Shown here piece after piece: positions 24,857-33,975 of a DNA stretch of 64,000 bases. A model generated the notes under the pieces. That model saw only the letters and a program-made list of their open reading frames with translations. It was not told the origin of the DNA and searched no databases. The stretch is taken from NCBI RefSeq assembly GCF_039614845.1, contig NZ_JBDIML010000001.1:186001-250000 (forward strand), given 5' to 3'. The stretch's first letter is position 1, and every line of letters begins with the position of its first letter. This DNA is from Ornithinibacillus xuwenensis (GTDB lineage: Bacteria; Bacillota; Bacilli; Bacillales; Amphibacillaceae). The translations under genes were made by a program, and so were the position numbers.

Positions 24857-25275
24857 GTCGAAACAAGTACAGCAACAAGAAAGTAACGGTAGATGGACAT
24901 AAGTTTGATAGCAAAAGAGAGGCACGATATTACCAACACTTAAAGCTACTAGAACGAGCTGGAGAAATACAAGGATTCATCTTACAACCTAGATACATAC
25001 TCCAAGAATCATTCAAAAAGTATGGTAAAACACATCGGAAAATCGAGTACGTCGCAGACTTTGAAGTTTATTTGAATGACGGATCTACAGAGGTAATCGA
25101 TGTAAAGGGAATGATTACGAAGGATTTTGCTATCAAGCGTAAGTTGTTCGATAAGAAATATTCCATGCCACTGAAATTAATGACGTATGACCAACGTTTC
25201 GGTGGCTGGATTGAATTAGAAGAGTTAAACAAACTTAAGAAACCTAACAATAACTATAAGAAACTAGCGAGGTGA
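24853..25275 (+). CDS. DUF1064 phage endonuclease-like protein
   Basis: 140 residues. Typical DUF1064 features: SRNKYSNKKVTVDGHKFDSK, REARYYQHLKLLERAGEI, VADFEVYLNDGSTEVIDVKG and KKYSMPLKLMT. The pattern E(AR)...D...(EV)IDVKG is a PD-(D/E)XK nuclease core. It may resolve branched DNA or cut concatemers before packaging, as proposed for this family. ATGA overlap with the preceding gene. Confidence 0.88.
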   Translation: MSRNKYSNKKVTVDGHKFDSKREARYYQHLKLLERAGEIQGFILQPRYILQESFKKYGKTHRKIEYVADFEVYLNDGSTEVIDVKGMITKDFAIKRKLFDKKYSMPLKLMTYDQRFGGWIELEELNKLKKPNNNYKKLAR

Positions 25276-25279
25276 CATC

Positions 25280-25387
25280 ATGAACTATCTAATTATTTTC
25301 TATGCAGCACTAACCGTATTATTCGTAGCTTCAATTGGAGGTTATGTTGCAGTTTATAAGAGAGCGAAGGGGAGGGTTGAGGAATGA
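25280..25387 (+). CDS. 35-residue membrane peptide
   Basis: ATG with GAGGTG upstream. One membrane helix (LIIFYAALTVLFVASIGGYV) followed by a basic tail KRAKGRVEE. Overlaps the next gene by four bases (ATGA). Function unknown. Confidence 0.55.
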   Translation: MNYLIIFYAALTVLFVASIGGYVAVYKRAKGRVEE

Positions 25388-25467
25388 AACCATGTAAAGA
25401 GTGCAGGGTAAAGCCACAGAATAAGAAAAGTTGCTTGTGTGATTCTTGTTATAGGAAAGCTTTATAA
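25384..25467 (+). CDS. 27-residue Cys-rich microprotein
   Basis: MKPCKECRVKPQNKKSCLCD ends in SCYRKAL: five to six Cys in CxxC and CxCxxC spacing, consistent with one zinc site. Starts in the stop of the previous gene, with GGGGAGG upstream. Too short for standard gene finders; translation is supported by the ribosome site and coupling. Confidence 0.5.
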   Translation: MKPCKECRVKPQNKKSCLCDSCYRKAL

Positions 25468-25490
25468 CTTACAACAGTGGGGGCGGTCAA

Positions 25491-25697
25491 GTGAGATTAA
25501 TACCTATTCCGGTGGATGTGGAAATCGGAAAAATACAACTAGATATTGACATAAAAGAAGGAAAATCCCCCTTTATTGTCGTATATTGTCAGGGAGAAGC
25601 TAAAATAACGTATCTACCTGAACATGGTGAAACGAAGGTTATAACTCATCAGGGGAAGGTGAAGAGAGTTATGTTTGATGAGGGGGAGGAGTTTTGA
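25491..25697 (+). CDS. xtrA: XtrA/YqaO-family protein
   Basis: 68 residues. The pattern IGKIQLDIDIKEGKSPFIVV and LPEHGETKVITHQGKVKRV matches XtrA of PBSX and YqaO of skin. In those elements it directly precedes the late-control factor Xpf, and here Xpf-like lies one cargo gene downstream. Start GTG behind GGGGGCGG. Family function unknown. Confidence 0.8.
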   Translation: MRLIPIPVDVEIGKIQLDIDIKEGKSPFIVVYCQGEAKITYLPEHGETKVITHQGKVKRVMFDEGEEF

Positions 25698-26488
25698 TTG
25701 ATCTTCTAACAGTATTATTTTCGATTAGTGCTATTTTTGATATTTTTATTAAAGTATTTTCTATATTAGTATCATTATCCACTATTGTAGTAGGGATTAT
25801 AGCTATTATTAACATTAGATTTACCAAGAACGCTCTAGATTATAATGAGCGACAATTTAATTTTCTAGTTAAAAATAGTTCACTGGAAAATAATCCAGTA
25901 TTTCATATTAAAAGAGTAAGTTTTGAAATGAAATCAAAAGCAGAAAGAGTATTACCACTTAATTGGAGTGATAATGAACTAAGTACGGAAATTAAAAATA
26001 TAGGAAAAGGTGTTGCAAAAGATATAAATATTGAGGTTTCTACTTCAGTTAATCATGAGTATGTTACAAAAATTCATGAATTAATTAATAAATACGAAAT
26101 CCCAATGAATAACATAAAATTAAATTATAATGCTTATTTCACTGAAATAGATAATCAATTTATCTCTAATGAGAATAAAATGATTTATGAGGATTATGTA
26201 ATGGCATTACAGAATGAAAATGATGGAATAAACATTCAAATACTAGACCAATTCATAGTTTTTTCTCTTATAGCATTCAATATTAGTTGGAATTCTTTAA
26301 AAAACAATGAGGTTAGAGAATTTGATTATGAAGAGTGTATACCAAAATTAATAATTAGAATTGGATATGACAATATTGAAGGAATAAGAAGAAGGTTTGA
26401 GTTTATAGGGGAGACATATATAAACAGTCAATTTTTAACGGAAGATAATTTAGTAACAAGGGGTTATTTACAATTTAAAAGAGTATAA
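25694..26488 (+). CDS. membrane-anchored accessory protein
   Basis: 264 residues from TTG at 25694 in AGGGGGAGG context, overlapping xtrA. N-terminal ~40 residues form one or two membrane helices (FIKVFSILVSLSTIVVGIIA); the rest is a soluble domain (residues ~60-264). The AT content is higher than in flanking phage genes. It splits the usual xtrA-xpf pair and ends in its own terminator, so it is likely inserted cargo. No family recognised. Confidence 0.6.
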   Translation: MIDLLTVLFSISAIFDIFIKVFSILVSLSTIVVGIIAIINIRFTKNALDYNERQFNFLVKNSSLENNPVFHIKRVSFEMKSKAERVLPLNWSDNELSTEIKNIGKGVAKDINIEVSTSVNHEYVTKIHELINKYEIPMNNIKLNYNAYFTEIDNQFISNENKMIYEDYVMALQNENDGINIQILDQFIVFSLIAFNISWNSLKNNEVREFDYEECIPKLIIRIGYDNIEGIRRRFEFIGETYINSQFLTEDNLVTRGYLQFKRV

Positions 26489-26513
26489 TATTTATGTTCT
26501 ACCAGCCAACTGG

Positions 26514-26559
26514 AGGACACTAAATGATAGCTTAATTGCTATTGTTTGGTGTCCTTTTT
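26514..26559 (+). terminator. rho-independent terminator
   Basis: AGGACAC and GTGTCCT close a long stem whose inner part pairs AAATGATAGC with GCTATTGTTT; TTTTT follows. It separates the early operon from the late-control gene. Confidence 0.75.
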
Positions 26560-26593
26560 AGTTTCAAATAACAAACGCTGTGGGGGCGGTAAT

Positions 26594-27082
26594 ATGGAAA
26601 ACTGGGCAGACAAATTGATCATGGAATATGAGCAAAGCAAGAGAGAATTATACAACATGAAGAACAACTTAGGAAGTTCCGAAATTGATAAATTAGATAA
26701 ATCGCAAATCAATAGCATGATCGGTACCGTATCAGAAGCAATAGATTGGATGGCGACTGGAAGAGAAACTGGAAAAATGCGAGGAATTGATAAAAGAGCA
26801 GCTTATCAACGTGTAGCAATGCAGGATATGGATATGTTTCCATCTTTGGATATTGTTCCAGAGGAAAGAGTACTCGGAGAAGATGAAAAGCGTGTTATTT
26901 TTAATATTCTTGCGGAAATGACCCCAAGACAAAGGCAATGCTTTCTTTTGCATACTGTTTATGCATTATCATATTCCGATATATCAAGAGAGTTAAAGAT
27001 TGGCAGAAGCACTGTTCAAAAACATATCGAACGTGCAAAGGAAAAAATATTTTGTCGTACAAATGTCGTACAGTGTTCTTAG
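26594..27082 (+). CDS. Xpf-like sigma-type late control factor
   Basis: 162 residues from ATG at 26594. The C-terminal part (MTPRQRQCFLLHTVYALSYS, RELKIGRSTVQKHIERAKEK) is a sigma-70 region 4-like helix-turn-helix, as in PBSX Xpf and ArpU-type activators. It should activate the late operon beginning downstream with terminase. The gene has the unusual ribosome context GGGGGCGGT shared with xtrA. Confidence 0.8.
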   Translation: MENWADKLIMEYEQSKRELYNMKNNLGSSEIDKLDKSQINSMIGTVSEAIDWMATGRETGKMRGIDKRAAYQRVAMQDMDMFPSLDIVPEERVLGEDEKRVIFNILAEMTPRQRQCFLLHTVYALSYSDISRELKIGRSTVQKHIERAKEKIFCRTNVVQCS

Positions 27083-27224
27083 TTAGTGAAAGGGCTCTTA
27101 TATAGAGCTCTTTTTAATAGTAAGTAATTATTTTTAGAACGATATAAGCAATAATAAAAATGTTATATAGTAGCAGGAAAAAATCTCCTTTTAGTGTAAA
27201 ATAAATACAAAGGGGGGATTGTAA

Positions 27225-27779
27225 GTGATAGATAAACAAAACGCAATAGACGCTATAATGAATTTTCTACACGATGAGACGAAGAGAACTTTTTTAGTTA
27301 GAGGTTTTGATAATGATGCGAAGGTGAACGCAGTAATTTCTTGTTTGAATAAAGTATTCAGTTTAGGGATTATTCGAACTAGCTCCATGGCAGATATATC
27401 CGATCATATTAATCGTGCTTTTAATAGAGATTTATTACCCTATAACGTAAAGTCTACAACCACTTACAAATTAGGAGGAATGAAGGTTAATATAAATAGT
27501 TATGTAACTCATACAAAATCTAACCCTAAAGGTAACGATAATACCTTTACTTTATTCCATCCTGTTCAGACAGTGTTAGGTAATCCCAAAAGGTATGATA
27601 AATTTCTTCAAGAGCTAAAGAAAACTGATTCAAGAAAAATTATTCTAATTACTACAAACGAATGGAGTATTGACAACTGGGACATTGAAAATCATGTAGA
27701 TCAAGTTTTCTTTTACAGTGTAGAAAACGATAATCCAAATATTATGGCAAACTTAAGAAGAAACGGAGCAATAACATAG
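27225..27779 (+). CDS. accessory protein 1 of cargo cassette
   Basis: 184 residues, GTG start behind AAAGGGGGG. Alpha/beta; N-terminal segment AIMNFLHDETKRTFLVRGFD and C-terminal segment DSRKIILITTNEWSIDNWDI, in which strand IILITTNEW could follow an NTPase-type order, but no Walker A is present. The gene is AT-rich compared with phage genes around it. The leader has TAGCAGGAAAAAATCTCC, repeated in similar form before the next gene. Function unknown; possibly anti-phage. Confidence 0.55.
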   Translation: MIDKQNAIDAIMNFLHDETKRTFLVRGFDNDAKVNAVISCLNKVFSLGIIRTSSMADISDHINRAFNRDLLPYNVKSTTTYKLGGMKVNINSYVTHTKSNPKGNDNTFTLFHPVQTVLGNPKRYDKFLQELKKTDSRKIILITTNEWSIDNWDIENHVDQVFFYSVENDNPNIMANLRRNGAIT

Positions 27780-27860
27780 GCTCTTGAATAATCTAAAATT
27801 GTTTATTAATAGCAGGAAAATGTTCCGTTATCTGAATGATGGGGAGAAAAGGAATGAATT

Positions 27861-28817
27861 ATGTGGATATATTATATATCAATTATTTGTATTTTAATTA
27901 TGATTCTTATTTACATAGTAGTAAAACACAAACAAGAACGTAAAAGAACCGGCAAAATGTTCGAAGATGCTAAGGGTGAAATGACTGCAGCTTTAGAAAA
28001 GCAAAATGAAAATTTTAATAGAGAAATTGAAAAATTTTATCCTAAGGAAGTTGTAATAGAAGCCTTAAATAAATTGAAAGAAGAAAAAAATAATACTATT
28101 ATCGAGTACGAGCAAAAGATTTTTGATTTAAATAGTTATATCAAAAATATTGAGGCAAGATTTAGAAATTTCGGGGAAATAAATACCCACAAAATATTAA
28201 CTGATTTAAAAAAAGATCTAATTAATAGAAATAAAATAACATCTTCTCAGATGAGGATTTTAAGTAATGTATTTGTACCTTTTCGAGCGAATAATGGAGA
28301 GGTTCATTCTAGACAAATTGATCACTTAATTATTATGAATAAAGGAATATATATAATAGAGAGTAAATATTGGCGAGGGAATATTATGTATGGTTTATGT
28401 AAGAAACATTCTATGGACTTTGGGTTTATTTTAGATTCTTTATACCCTGAAATTAATGATACTGAGGAAAAAACAATAGTATTTATAGACTCTAACAGTG
28501 AAACGAATGATAGAGAAATGAAAGTAGTATCTTATGATGATCCTGCCAAACAAGTTAAAAAGACTGCTTGGACATTAAATCAACTGTTGAAAGAGTACAA
28601 TATGAATATATTTATTACACCAATTATTTACTTTGGACATAAAGAAAAAAAATTTAAAGATTTCACTGAAACTAATTCACCGCAGGTATTTGATAATGAG
28701 AATGATTTATGTAACTTCCTAGAAAGTCAATTGTTAAATAGTACAATGGATTATAGTATTGAAGAATTAGAAGCCATAAATAAAATAGTTGAAAAGGTTA
28801 ATTATTTTCCAAAATGA
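27861..28817 (+). CDS. membrane-anchored NERD-domain protein
   Basis: 318 residues. N-terminal helix (WIYYISIICILIMILIYIVV), a coiled coil (~residues 40-100), then a NERD domain (~120-260): RQIDHLIIMNKGIYIIESKY with the D...ESK nuclease-type signature and a preceding Gly/Glu motif. NERD domains are predicted nucleases often tied to DNA processing or defence. AT-rich; follows accessory protein 1 with a similar leader motif. Confidence 0.75.
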   Translation: MWIYYISIICILIMILIYIVVKHKQERKRTGKMFEDAKGEMTAALEKQNENFNREIEKFYPKEVVIEALNKLKEEKNNTIIEYEQKIFDLNSYIKNIEARFRNFGEINTHKILTDLKKDLINRNKITSSQMRILSNVFVPFRANNGEVHSRQIDHLIIMNKGIYIIESKYWRGNIMYGLCKKHSMDFGFILDSLYPEINDTEEKTIVFIDSNSETNDREMKVVSYDDPAKQVKKTAWTLNQLLKEYNMNIFITPIIYFGHKEKKFKDFTETNSPQVFDNENDLCNFLESQLLNSTMDYSIEELEAINKIVEKVNYFPK

Positions 28818-28908
28818 TGCACCCTCTGAGGTGCTTTTTTTAATCCTATCAGTTCAATTTTTTAACGTAATCAATAACTTAATTAATATGATATTTAACC
28901 GATAATGT

Positions 28909-29538
28909 ATGAGGGGAGGGATAGAATTGAACTTGAATGATTTCGAATACGGTGGAAGGCTTGAAATATTTAAGATTACCAAAAGAGGAATGTTTTCTAA
29001 AACCACCGACAATAAAAATATGAAAGAAATGTATAATATATTATTAGAAGAAGATTATAACACTTTAAGAGTGTTAAGAGCCATTCTCTCAGCGGAAAAT
29101 GAACGATTTAAACATTTTGCACCAAAATCTGCAATGATAACGTTAATCCTCACTACCTTTTTTGCAATTATCGCAATGTACGTTCTGGCTAGCGTTAATT
29201 TAGGTACGCATGTACTTACTAAAGCAATTGATATGGAAATTAATGATATGGAAGAACTATATGGAGAAACTAACTTGTACTTAGAAATGTTTCAATCTAG
29301 TAGATTCTTCGAAGAGAATTTTGATAAGGAATTTATCGATAACTTTGATCAATTATCTGATTCATTATATTTTAATAATTTAAAAGACCATCTCAGCTTA
29401 TTCGGAGCGGTTGTAATTATTATAGGTATCTATTATTTATGGCATTATATTAGATACAGTAGATCCCTGAAATTAAAATTCTTGTTAGACGAAGTTATAG
29501 AGATGAAAGTCAATATTGATAGTAAAGATAATGAATAA
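28909..29538 (+). CDS. accessory membrane protein with two TM helices
   Basis: 209 residues. Helices at about 80-100 (MITLILTTFFAIIAMYVLAS) and 160-180 (LFGAVVIIIGIYYLWHYIRY), separated by ~60 mostly acidic residues. A charged N-terminal domain precedes. TTG/ATG start region with GGGGAGGG. It is the last gene of the cargo cassette and is followed by a short hairpin (GGACACC-TATATGG-GTGTCC) before terminase. Function unknown. Confidence 0.55.
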   Translation: MRGGIELNLNDFEYGGRLEIFKITKRGMFSKTTDNKNMKEMYNILLEEDYNTLRVLRAILSAENERFKHFAPKSAMITLILTTFFAIIAMYVLASVNLGTHVLTKAIDMEINDMEELYGETNLYLEMFQSSRFFEENFDKEFIDNFDQLSDSLYFNNLKDHLSLFGAVVIIIGIYYLWHYIRYSRSLKLKFLLDEVIEMKVNIDSKDNE

Positions 29539-29542
29539 TTTT

Positions 29543-29575
29543 TTGGACACCTATATGGGTGTCCTTTACTTTTTT
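29543..29575 (+). terminator. terminator before terminase operon
   Basis: GGACACC and GGTGTCC pair around TATATG, followed by TTTACTTTTTT. It ends the accessory cassette. Confidence 0.7.
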
Positions 29576-29607
29576 ATAATATTACTTTAGTGAGGTGATG
29601 ATATGCC

Positions 29608-30060
29608 ATGAGTAAGAAGAAGTTAACATTAAAACAACAAAAATTTGCTGATGAGTACATCATCACTGGGAATATTGAGAAGGCAGCAATAAAAGCTGGT
29701 TATAGTAAGTCTTACGCAAGAGGTAATGCACATAAACTAGTTGCAAATGTGAGTATCAAAGAATATATCAATGAGCGATTGGAAGAAATCAAGACTGAAA
29801 AAGTTGCTGATCAACAAGAAGTAATGGAATACCTAACAGCTGTTATGCGTGGGGAAACTCAAGATGAAATGCTAATGATTGTTGGTGATGAAATAGGGAC
29901 AGAAGTTGAAAGGCATGAGAAGCGATCTGATACTGTAGCTAGAACAAAAGCTGCTGAATTACTAGGTAAACGCTATATGTTATGGACTAACAAAGTACAA
30001 CATGAAGGAAATATAGAGTTGGTGTTTGAAGATGACTACGGTGATGAAGAAGAAAGTTAA
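29608..30060 (+). CDS. terS: terminase small subunit
   Basis: 150 residues. HTH region LTLKQQKFADEYIITGNIEK, AAIKAGYSKSYARGNAHKLV is the Terminase_2 N-terminal domain that recognises pac/cos DNA. The coiled oligomerisation part follows (ERLEEIKTEKVADQQEVMEY). First gene of the packaging-head operon; overlaps the large subunit. Confidence 0.93.
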   Translation: MSKKKLTLKQQKFADEYIITGNIEKAAIKAGYSKSYARGNAHKLVANVSIKEYINERLEEIKTEKVADQQEVMEYLTAVMRGETQDEMLMIVGDEIGTEVERHEKRSDTVARTKAAELLGKRYMLWTNKVQHEGNIELVFEDDYGDEEES

Positions 30061-31288
30061 AATAAAATGGAATCCAACCTTTAGAGAAGTAAACGAAAGT
30101 AAAAAACGTTATCGAGTGTTAAAGGGTTCTGCTGGTAGTGGAAAGTCCACAAACATAGCTCAAGACTACATCAAAAAGTTGTCTAACAATAAATATAAAG
30201 GTGCAAACTTGCTATGTGTACGTAAAGTAGATGTAACCAATCGACACTCCACTTTTTCTGAACTAAAGGCAGCTATAATACGATTGTTTGGTGCTGAATA
30301 CGAAAATGTATGGAAAATCAATGAATCAACTATGACCTTGAAATGTATTCCAACAGGAAATAGCGTGATTTTCCGAGGTGTGCAACATGAAAAGGATAGA
30401 GAAAAATTAAAGTCTATTACATTTGAACAGGGTAAACTTACTTGGATATGGATTGAAGAAGCTACTGAACTATATGAAGCTGATATTGACATATTAGATG
30501 ACCGGTTACGTGGGATATTAGAAAATTCCAATCTGTACTACCAGATAACATTCACATTTAACCCAGTTAGCGCCACGCATTGGATTAAGAAGAAATATTT
30601 TGATTATCAAGATAAAGATATATATACGCATCATTCCACCTATTTACAAAATCGATTTATTGATGATGCTTATCATAGACGTATGATGCGAAGAAAAGAA
30701 CAAGATCCTGAAGGATATAAAATATACGGACTTGGTGAATGGGGAGAAGTTGGGGGATTGATTCTCAAAAACTTTACTATTCATGAGTTCGATACAAACT
30801 TTGAACGATTTGATTCTATGAACCATGGGCAAGACTTTGGTTTCAACCATGCGAATGCAATACTCACTGTTGGATATAAAGATGGTGAGCTTTTTATTTG
30901 CGATGAACTTTATGTTCATGAGAAAGATACGAATGAAATTATAGAAATGGCCAATAAAAAAGGAATTGATAAGAAGTTACAAATGTGGTGTGATTCTGCT
31001 GAACCTGATCGCATTAAAATGTGGAAAGGTGCTGGTTATCGAGCGAAGGGTGTTAAAAAGAAACCAGGTAGCGTGAATGCCCAGATTGACTTCTTAAAAC
31101 AAATGAAAATACACATCCATCCTTCTTGTGTTAACACCATTAAAGAAATTCAACAGTGGAAATGGAAAAAAGATGAGAAATTAAATGAATATACAGATGA
31201 ACCAGTAGATGTTTTTGACGATGCAATGGCAGCTCTTAGATACGCAATTGAACCAAAACGTCGACCTGGAGTTGGAATATTAAAATAA
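30032..31288 (+). CDS. terL: terminase large subunit
   Basis: About 418 residues (ATG at 30032; TTG at 30026 is an alternative). ATPase motifs: Walker A-like LKGSAGSGKSTNIAQDYI (~residues 30-47), Walker B IWIEEATELYE (~135). The C-terminal nuclease domain has HGQDFGFNHANAIL and the Asp near VDVFDDAMAALRYA. Terminase_3 type, related to SPP1-like phages. It cuts and pumps phage DNA into the prohead. Confidence 0.95.
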   Translation: MTTVMKKKVKIKWNPTFREVNESKKRYRVLKGSAGSGKSTNIAQDYIKKLSNNKYKGANLLCVRKVDVTNRHSTFSELKAAIIRLFGAEYENVWKINESTMTLKCIPTGNSVIFRGVQHEKDREKLKSITFEQGKLTWIWIEEATELYEADIDILDDRLRGILENSNLYYQITFTFNPVSATHWIKKKYFDYQDKDIYTHHSTYLQNRFIDDAYHRRMMRRKEQDPEGYKIYGLGEWGEVGGLILKNFTIHEFDTNFERFDSMNHGQDFGFNHANAILTVGYKDGELFICDELYVHEKDTNEIIEMANKKGIDKKLQMWCDSAEPDRIKMWKGAGYRAKGVKKKPGSVNAQIDFLKQMKIHIHPSCVNTIKEIQQWKWKKDEKLNEYTDEPVDVFDDAMAALRYAIEPKRRPGVGILK

Positions 31289-31301
31289 GGTAGGTGAAAC
31301 C

Positions 31302-32729
31302 ATGTATCCAGATACCTCGACTCATACAGAAGAACTAATTGAATTAATCAAGTCCAATTCTCCAAAGATTACAGATATCCTAAAGGAATACATTGATAAG
31401 CACGACACATCGAAAATGGAAGAAGGTGTACGTTATTACTTTAACAAGAGTGATATTACAAGACGTAAGATATACACCTATGAAAATGATCAGAAAGTCT
31501 TGGATGAAGATGCAACAAATAATAAAATACCTACAGGATGGCATAAGACACTTGTGGATCAAAAGGTTTCTTATCTCGTTGGTCAACCTATATCAATTAA
31601 CAGTAAAGAAGAAAATGATCCTTCATTAGAAGAAATAAATGAGGTATTGGGTGATGAGTTAGATGACACATTGCCTGAGTTAGTAAAGAATGCTAGTAAT
31701 AAGGGGAAAGAGTGGTTGCACGTTTATGTAGATGAACAAGGTAACTTTGATTACATGATTATCCCAGCACAGCAGTTTATCCCGATATATGACAATACAA
31801 AGCGTAAGAATCTAATTGCGGGGATACGATTAATTCCACTAGATGATGATACGCTTAAAATTGAGTTTTGGGATGATAAACAAGTAACATTCTTCGAAAA
31901 AATAGATGGAGAAATTGTAATAGATGCGTCTGTGGAGGTGAATCCGCAAGCGCATTTTTATTATGGAGATACAGGCTATCCATGGAGTAAGGATGGGAAA
32001 GTTGCAATACCATTTATTAAGTTCGCGAACAATGAAGAAGAAGTAAATGATCTAACCTTCTACAAACAGCTTATAGATGCCTTTGAACTTATCATATCGG
32101 ATACTACCAACACTTTAGAGGATATTCAGTCTTTTATTTACGTGTTGAAAGGATATGAAGGTACAGACTTAAACCAATTTATTACCGAATTGAAGCGTTA
32201 CAAGGTTATTTCCGTATCAGATGAACAAGGCGCTGGTGTAGATACAGTAAAAGCAGAGATTCCTATCGAAGCAGTAGAAGCACAGTTAAACAGATTGGTA
32301 GATATGATTTATCAAGCTGGTCAAGGTGTTAATGTGAATACGGATAAGTTTGGGAACAGTCCTTCTGGTGTTGCTTTAGAGTTTTTATACTCTTTATTGA
32401 ACATGAAAGCGAACATCTTAGAAAGAAAGTTCACCAAATCATTAAAACAGCTTATGTGGTTTGTATGTGAGTATTTGAGTATCGCTAACAATACAGAAGT
32501 GGATTTCCAAAACTACTCTTTCACATTTAATAAGTCCATGATTACGAATGAAGCTGAAAAAGTAACCATGGCGAAAGACTCTATGGGTGTTATCAGTAAC
32601 AAAACCATTCGTGCTAACCATCCATGGGTGACAGATGCACAACAAGAGGAATTACAAATGGAAGAAGAAGCGAAAAAAAGAGAATCCACCTATCCAGAGA
32701 TACAGGTGAATGAAGATGAATCAGAATGA
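31302..32729 (+). CDS. portal protein, SPP1 gp6-type
   Basis: 475 residues. The Phage_prot_Gp6 pattern is seen in RYYFNKSDITRRKIYTYEND, NKIPTGWHKTLVDQKVSYLV and FGNSPSGVALEFLYSLLNMK. The dodecameric portal forms the DNA channel at one head vertex. C terminus is acidic. Overlaps the MuF gene by 20 bases. Confidence 0.93.
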   Translation: MYPDTSTHTEELIELIKSNSPKITDILKEYIDKHDTSKMEEGVRYYFNKSDITRRKIYTYENDQKVLDEDATNNKIPTGWHKTLVDQKVSYLVGQPISINSKEENDPSLEEINEVLGDELDDTLPELVKNASNKGKEWLHVYVDEQGNFDYMIIPAQQFIPIYDNTKRKNLIAGIRLIPLDDDTLKIEFWDDKQVTFFEKIDGEIVIDASVEVNPQAHFYYGDTGYPWSKDGKVAIPFIKFANNEEEVNDLTFYKQLIDAFELIISDTTNTLEDIQSFIYVLKGYEGTDLNQFITELKRYKVISVSDEQGAGVDTVKAEIPIEAVEAQLNRLVDMIYQAGQGVNVNTDKFGNSPSGVALEFLYSLLNMKANILERKFTKSLKQLMWFVCEYLSIANNTEVDFQNYSFTFNKSMITNEAEKVTMAKDSMGVISNKTIRANHPWVTDAQQEELQMEEEAKKRESTYPEIQVNEDESE

Positions 32730-33975
32730 TATTGATAAAAACTTAGACGATATCATAGACAAAGCCGAAGAAGATATAGAAGTTGTTCATGCCAAACGGA
32801 TGAAAATACTCTTAAACAGGCTTGAAAAGATGTTTAGAGAGTATACCAAAGATGGTGTGCTAACATATGCGGAAATGGTGAAATACAACCGTATCGAAAA
32901 AGAGTTAGAGTTCATGGCGAAAGAGTTTATTACGATGTATTCATACTTAGCTAAAGATATTTTAAAGCTGATGCAACAACAATATTCGGATAACTATTTT
33001 CAAAGTGCTTATTTATATGGTTTTGCTGCACATCAATTTTTAGGGTATGGAGCATTAAGTAAGGCAACCATACAAGCAGCAATATCAAATCCTATTCCAG
33101 ATTTGGAATTACCTAAATTGATGGAACATAACCGCAATCAGATTATTAGGCGTATACGTACAGAAATAACACAGGGTTTACAAGCTGGAGAAGATTATAG
33201 CAAGATGGCCAAGCGTATTAAGTATTCGGTAGAATTTTCCTCCCATAAGGCTAAGATGGTAGCGCGAACTGAGGCACATAGAGCGCAAGTACAAGGGAGA
33301 ATGGATAGTGCAGTACAAGCTTCAAAACATGCTAGCCTAAAGAAAATGTGGGATGGAACTCTCGATAGTCACACAAGATTGTCACATCGTAAACTTGATG
33401 GAGCTGTTAAAGAATTACATGGTATTTTTAATGGATTAACTGGCAGTGGTCCAGCACCTGGATTAATGTCATCTGCAGGAGAAAATATAAACTGTCGTTG
33501 TACACTAAATTATTTGGTGAATGGTAAAAAGCCACAGCTCAGAAGAGTTAGATTAGTAGGTGGCCAAACAAAAGTTATACCTTATCAGAGTTATGAGGAA
33601 TGGTATACTAATGAAGTAGAGAGCGGAAATGAATTATCTGTTAGAGATGTGAAACGTTATTCCATGTCATATCGTAAGAAATTGCAAGCACAATTTGACT
33701 TTTTTAAAAGTGAAGGGTATTTACTTACTGAACATGCTGTTAATCGAAGTCTTGGTCAAAAGAAGGGGAAAAATAAAAAACAATTCACAAACGAGGACAT
33801 CTTGGATACTCTAAGAACTGGTAAACAATACTTAGAGGAAAGACCAGAGAAACCTCCAGCGAGAGTTTTTTATAAGAATAATGTAGCAGTTCTTCAAGCA
33901 ATAGATAACAATCAGATTATCACTATAGTAGATAGACCAAATCCTAAATCGAATTGGAGGGAAATTGATGAATGA
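32710..33975 (+). CDS. MuF-type minor head protein with C-terminal toxin-like domain
   Basis: 421 residues, whereas plain SPP1 gp7-like proteins are about 300. Residues ~130-270 form the MuF domain (KMVARTEAHRAQVQGRMDSA, GENINCRCTLNYL). Residues ~300-421 are extra: after a linker, EGYLLTEHAVNRSLGQKKGK, then RTGKQYLE, ARVFYKNNVAVLQAI and NQIITIVDRPN. The H-A-x-x-R start and alternating strands resemble BECR-fold RNase toxins (barnase/EndoU/colicin-E5-D). MuF proteins carrying C-terminal toxins are a known class of polymorphic toxins in temperate phages. The adjacent small gene would be the immunity protein. RNase activity is inferred. Confidence 0.85.
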   Translation: MKMNQNDIDKNLDDIIDKAEEDIEVVHAKRMKILLNRLEKMFREYTKDGVLTYAEMVKYNRIEKELEFMAKEFITMYSYLAKDILKLMQQQYSDNYFQSAYLYGFAAHQFLGYGALSKATIQAAISNPIPDLELPKLMEHNRNQIIRRIRTEITQGLQAGEDYSKMAKRIKYSVEFSSHKAKMVARTEAHRAQVQGRMDSAVQASKHASLKKMWDGTLDSHTRLSHRKLDGAVKELHGIFNGLTGSGPAPGLMSSAGENINCRCTLNYLVNGKKPQLRRVRLVGGQTKVIPYQSYEEWYTNEVESGNELSVRDVKRYSMSYRKKLQAQFDFFKSEGYLLTEHAVNRSLGQKKGKNKKQFTNEDILDTLRTGKQYLEERPEKPPARVFYKNNVAVLQAIDNNQIITIVDRPNPKSNWREIDE

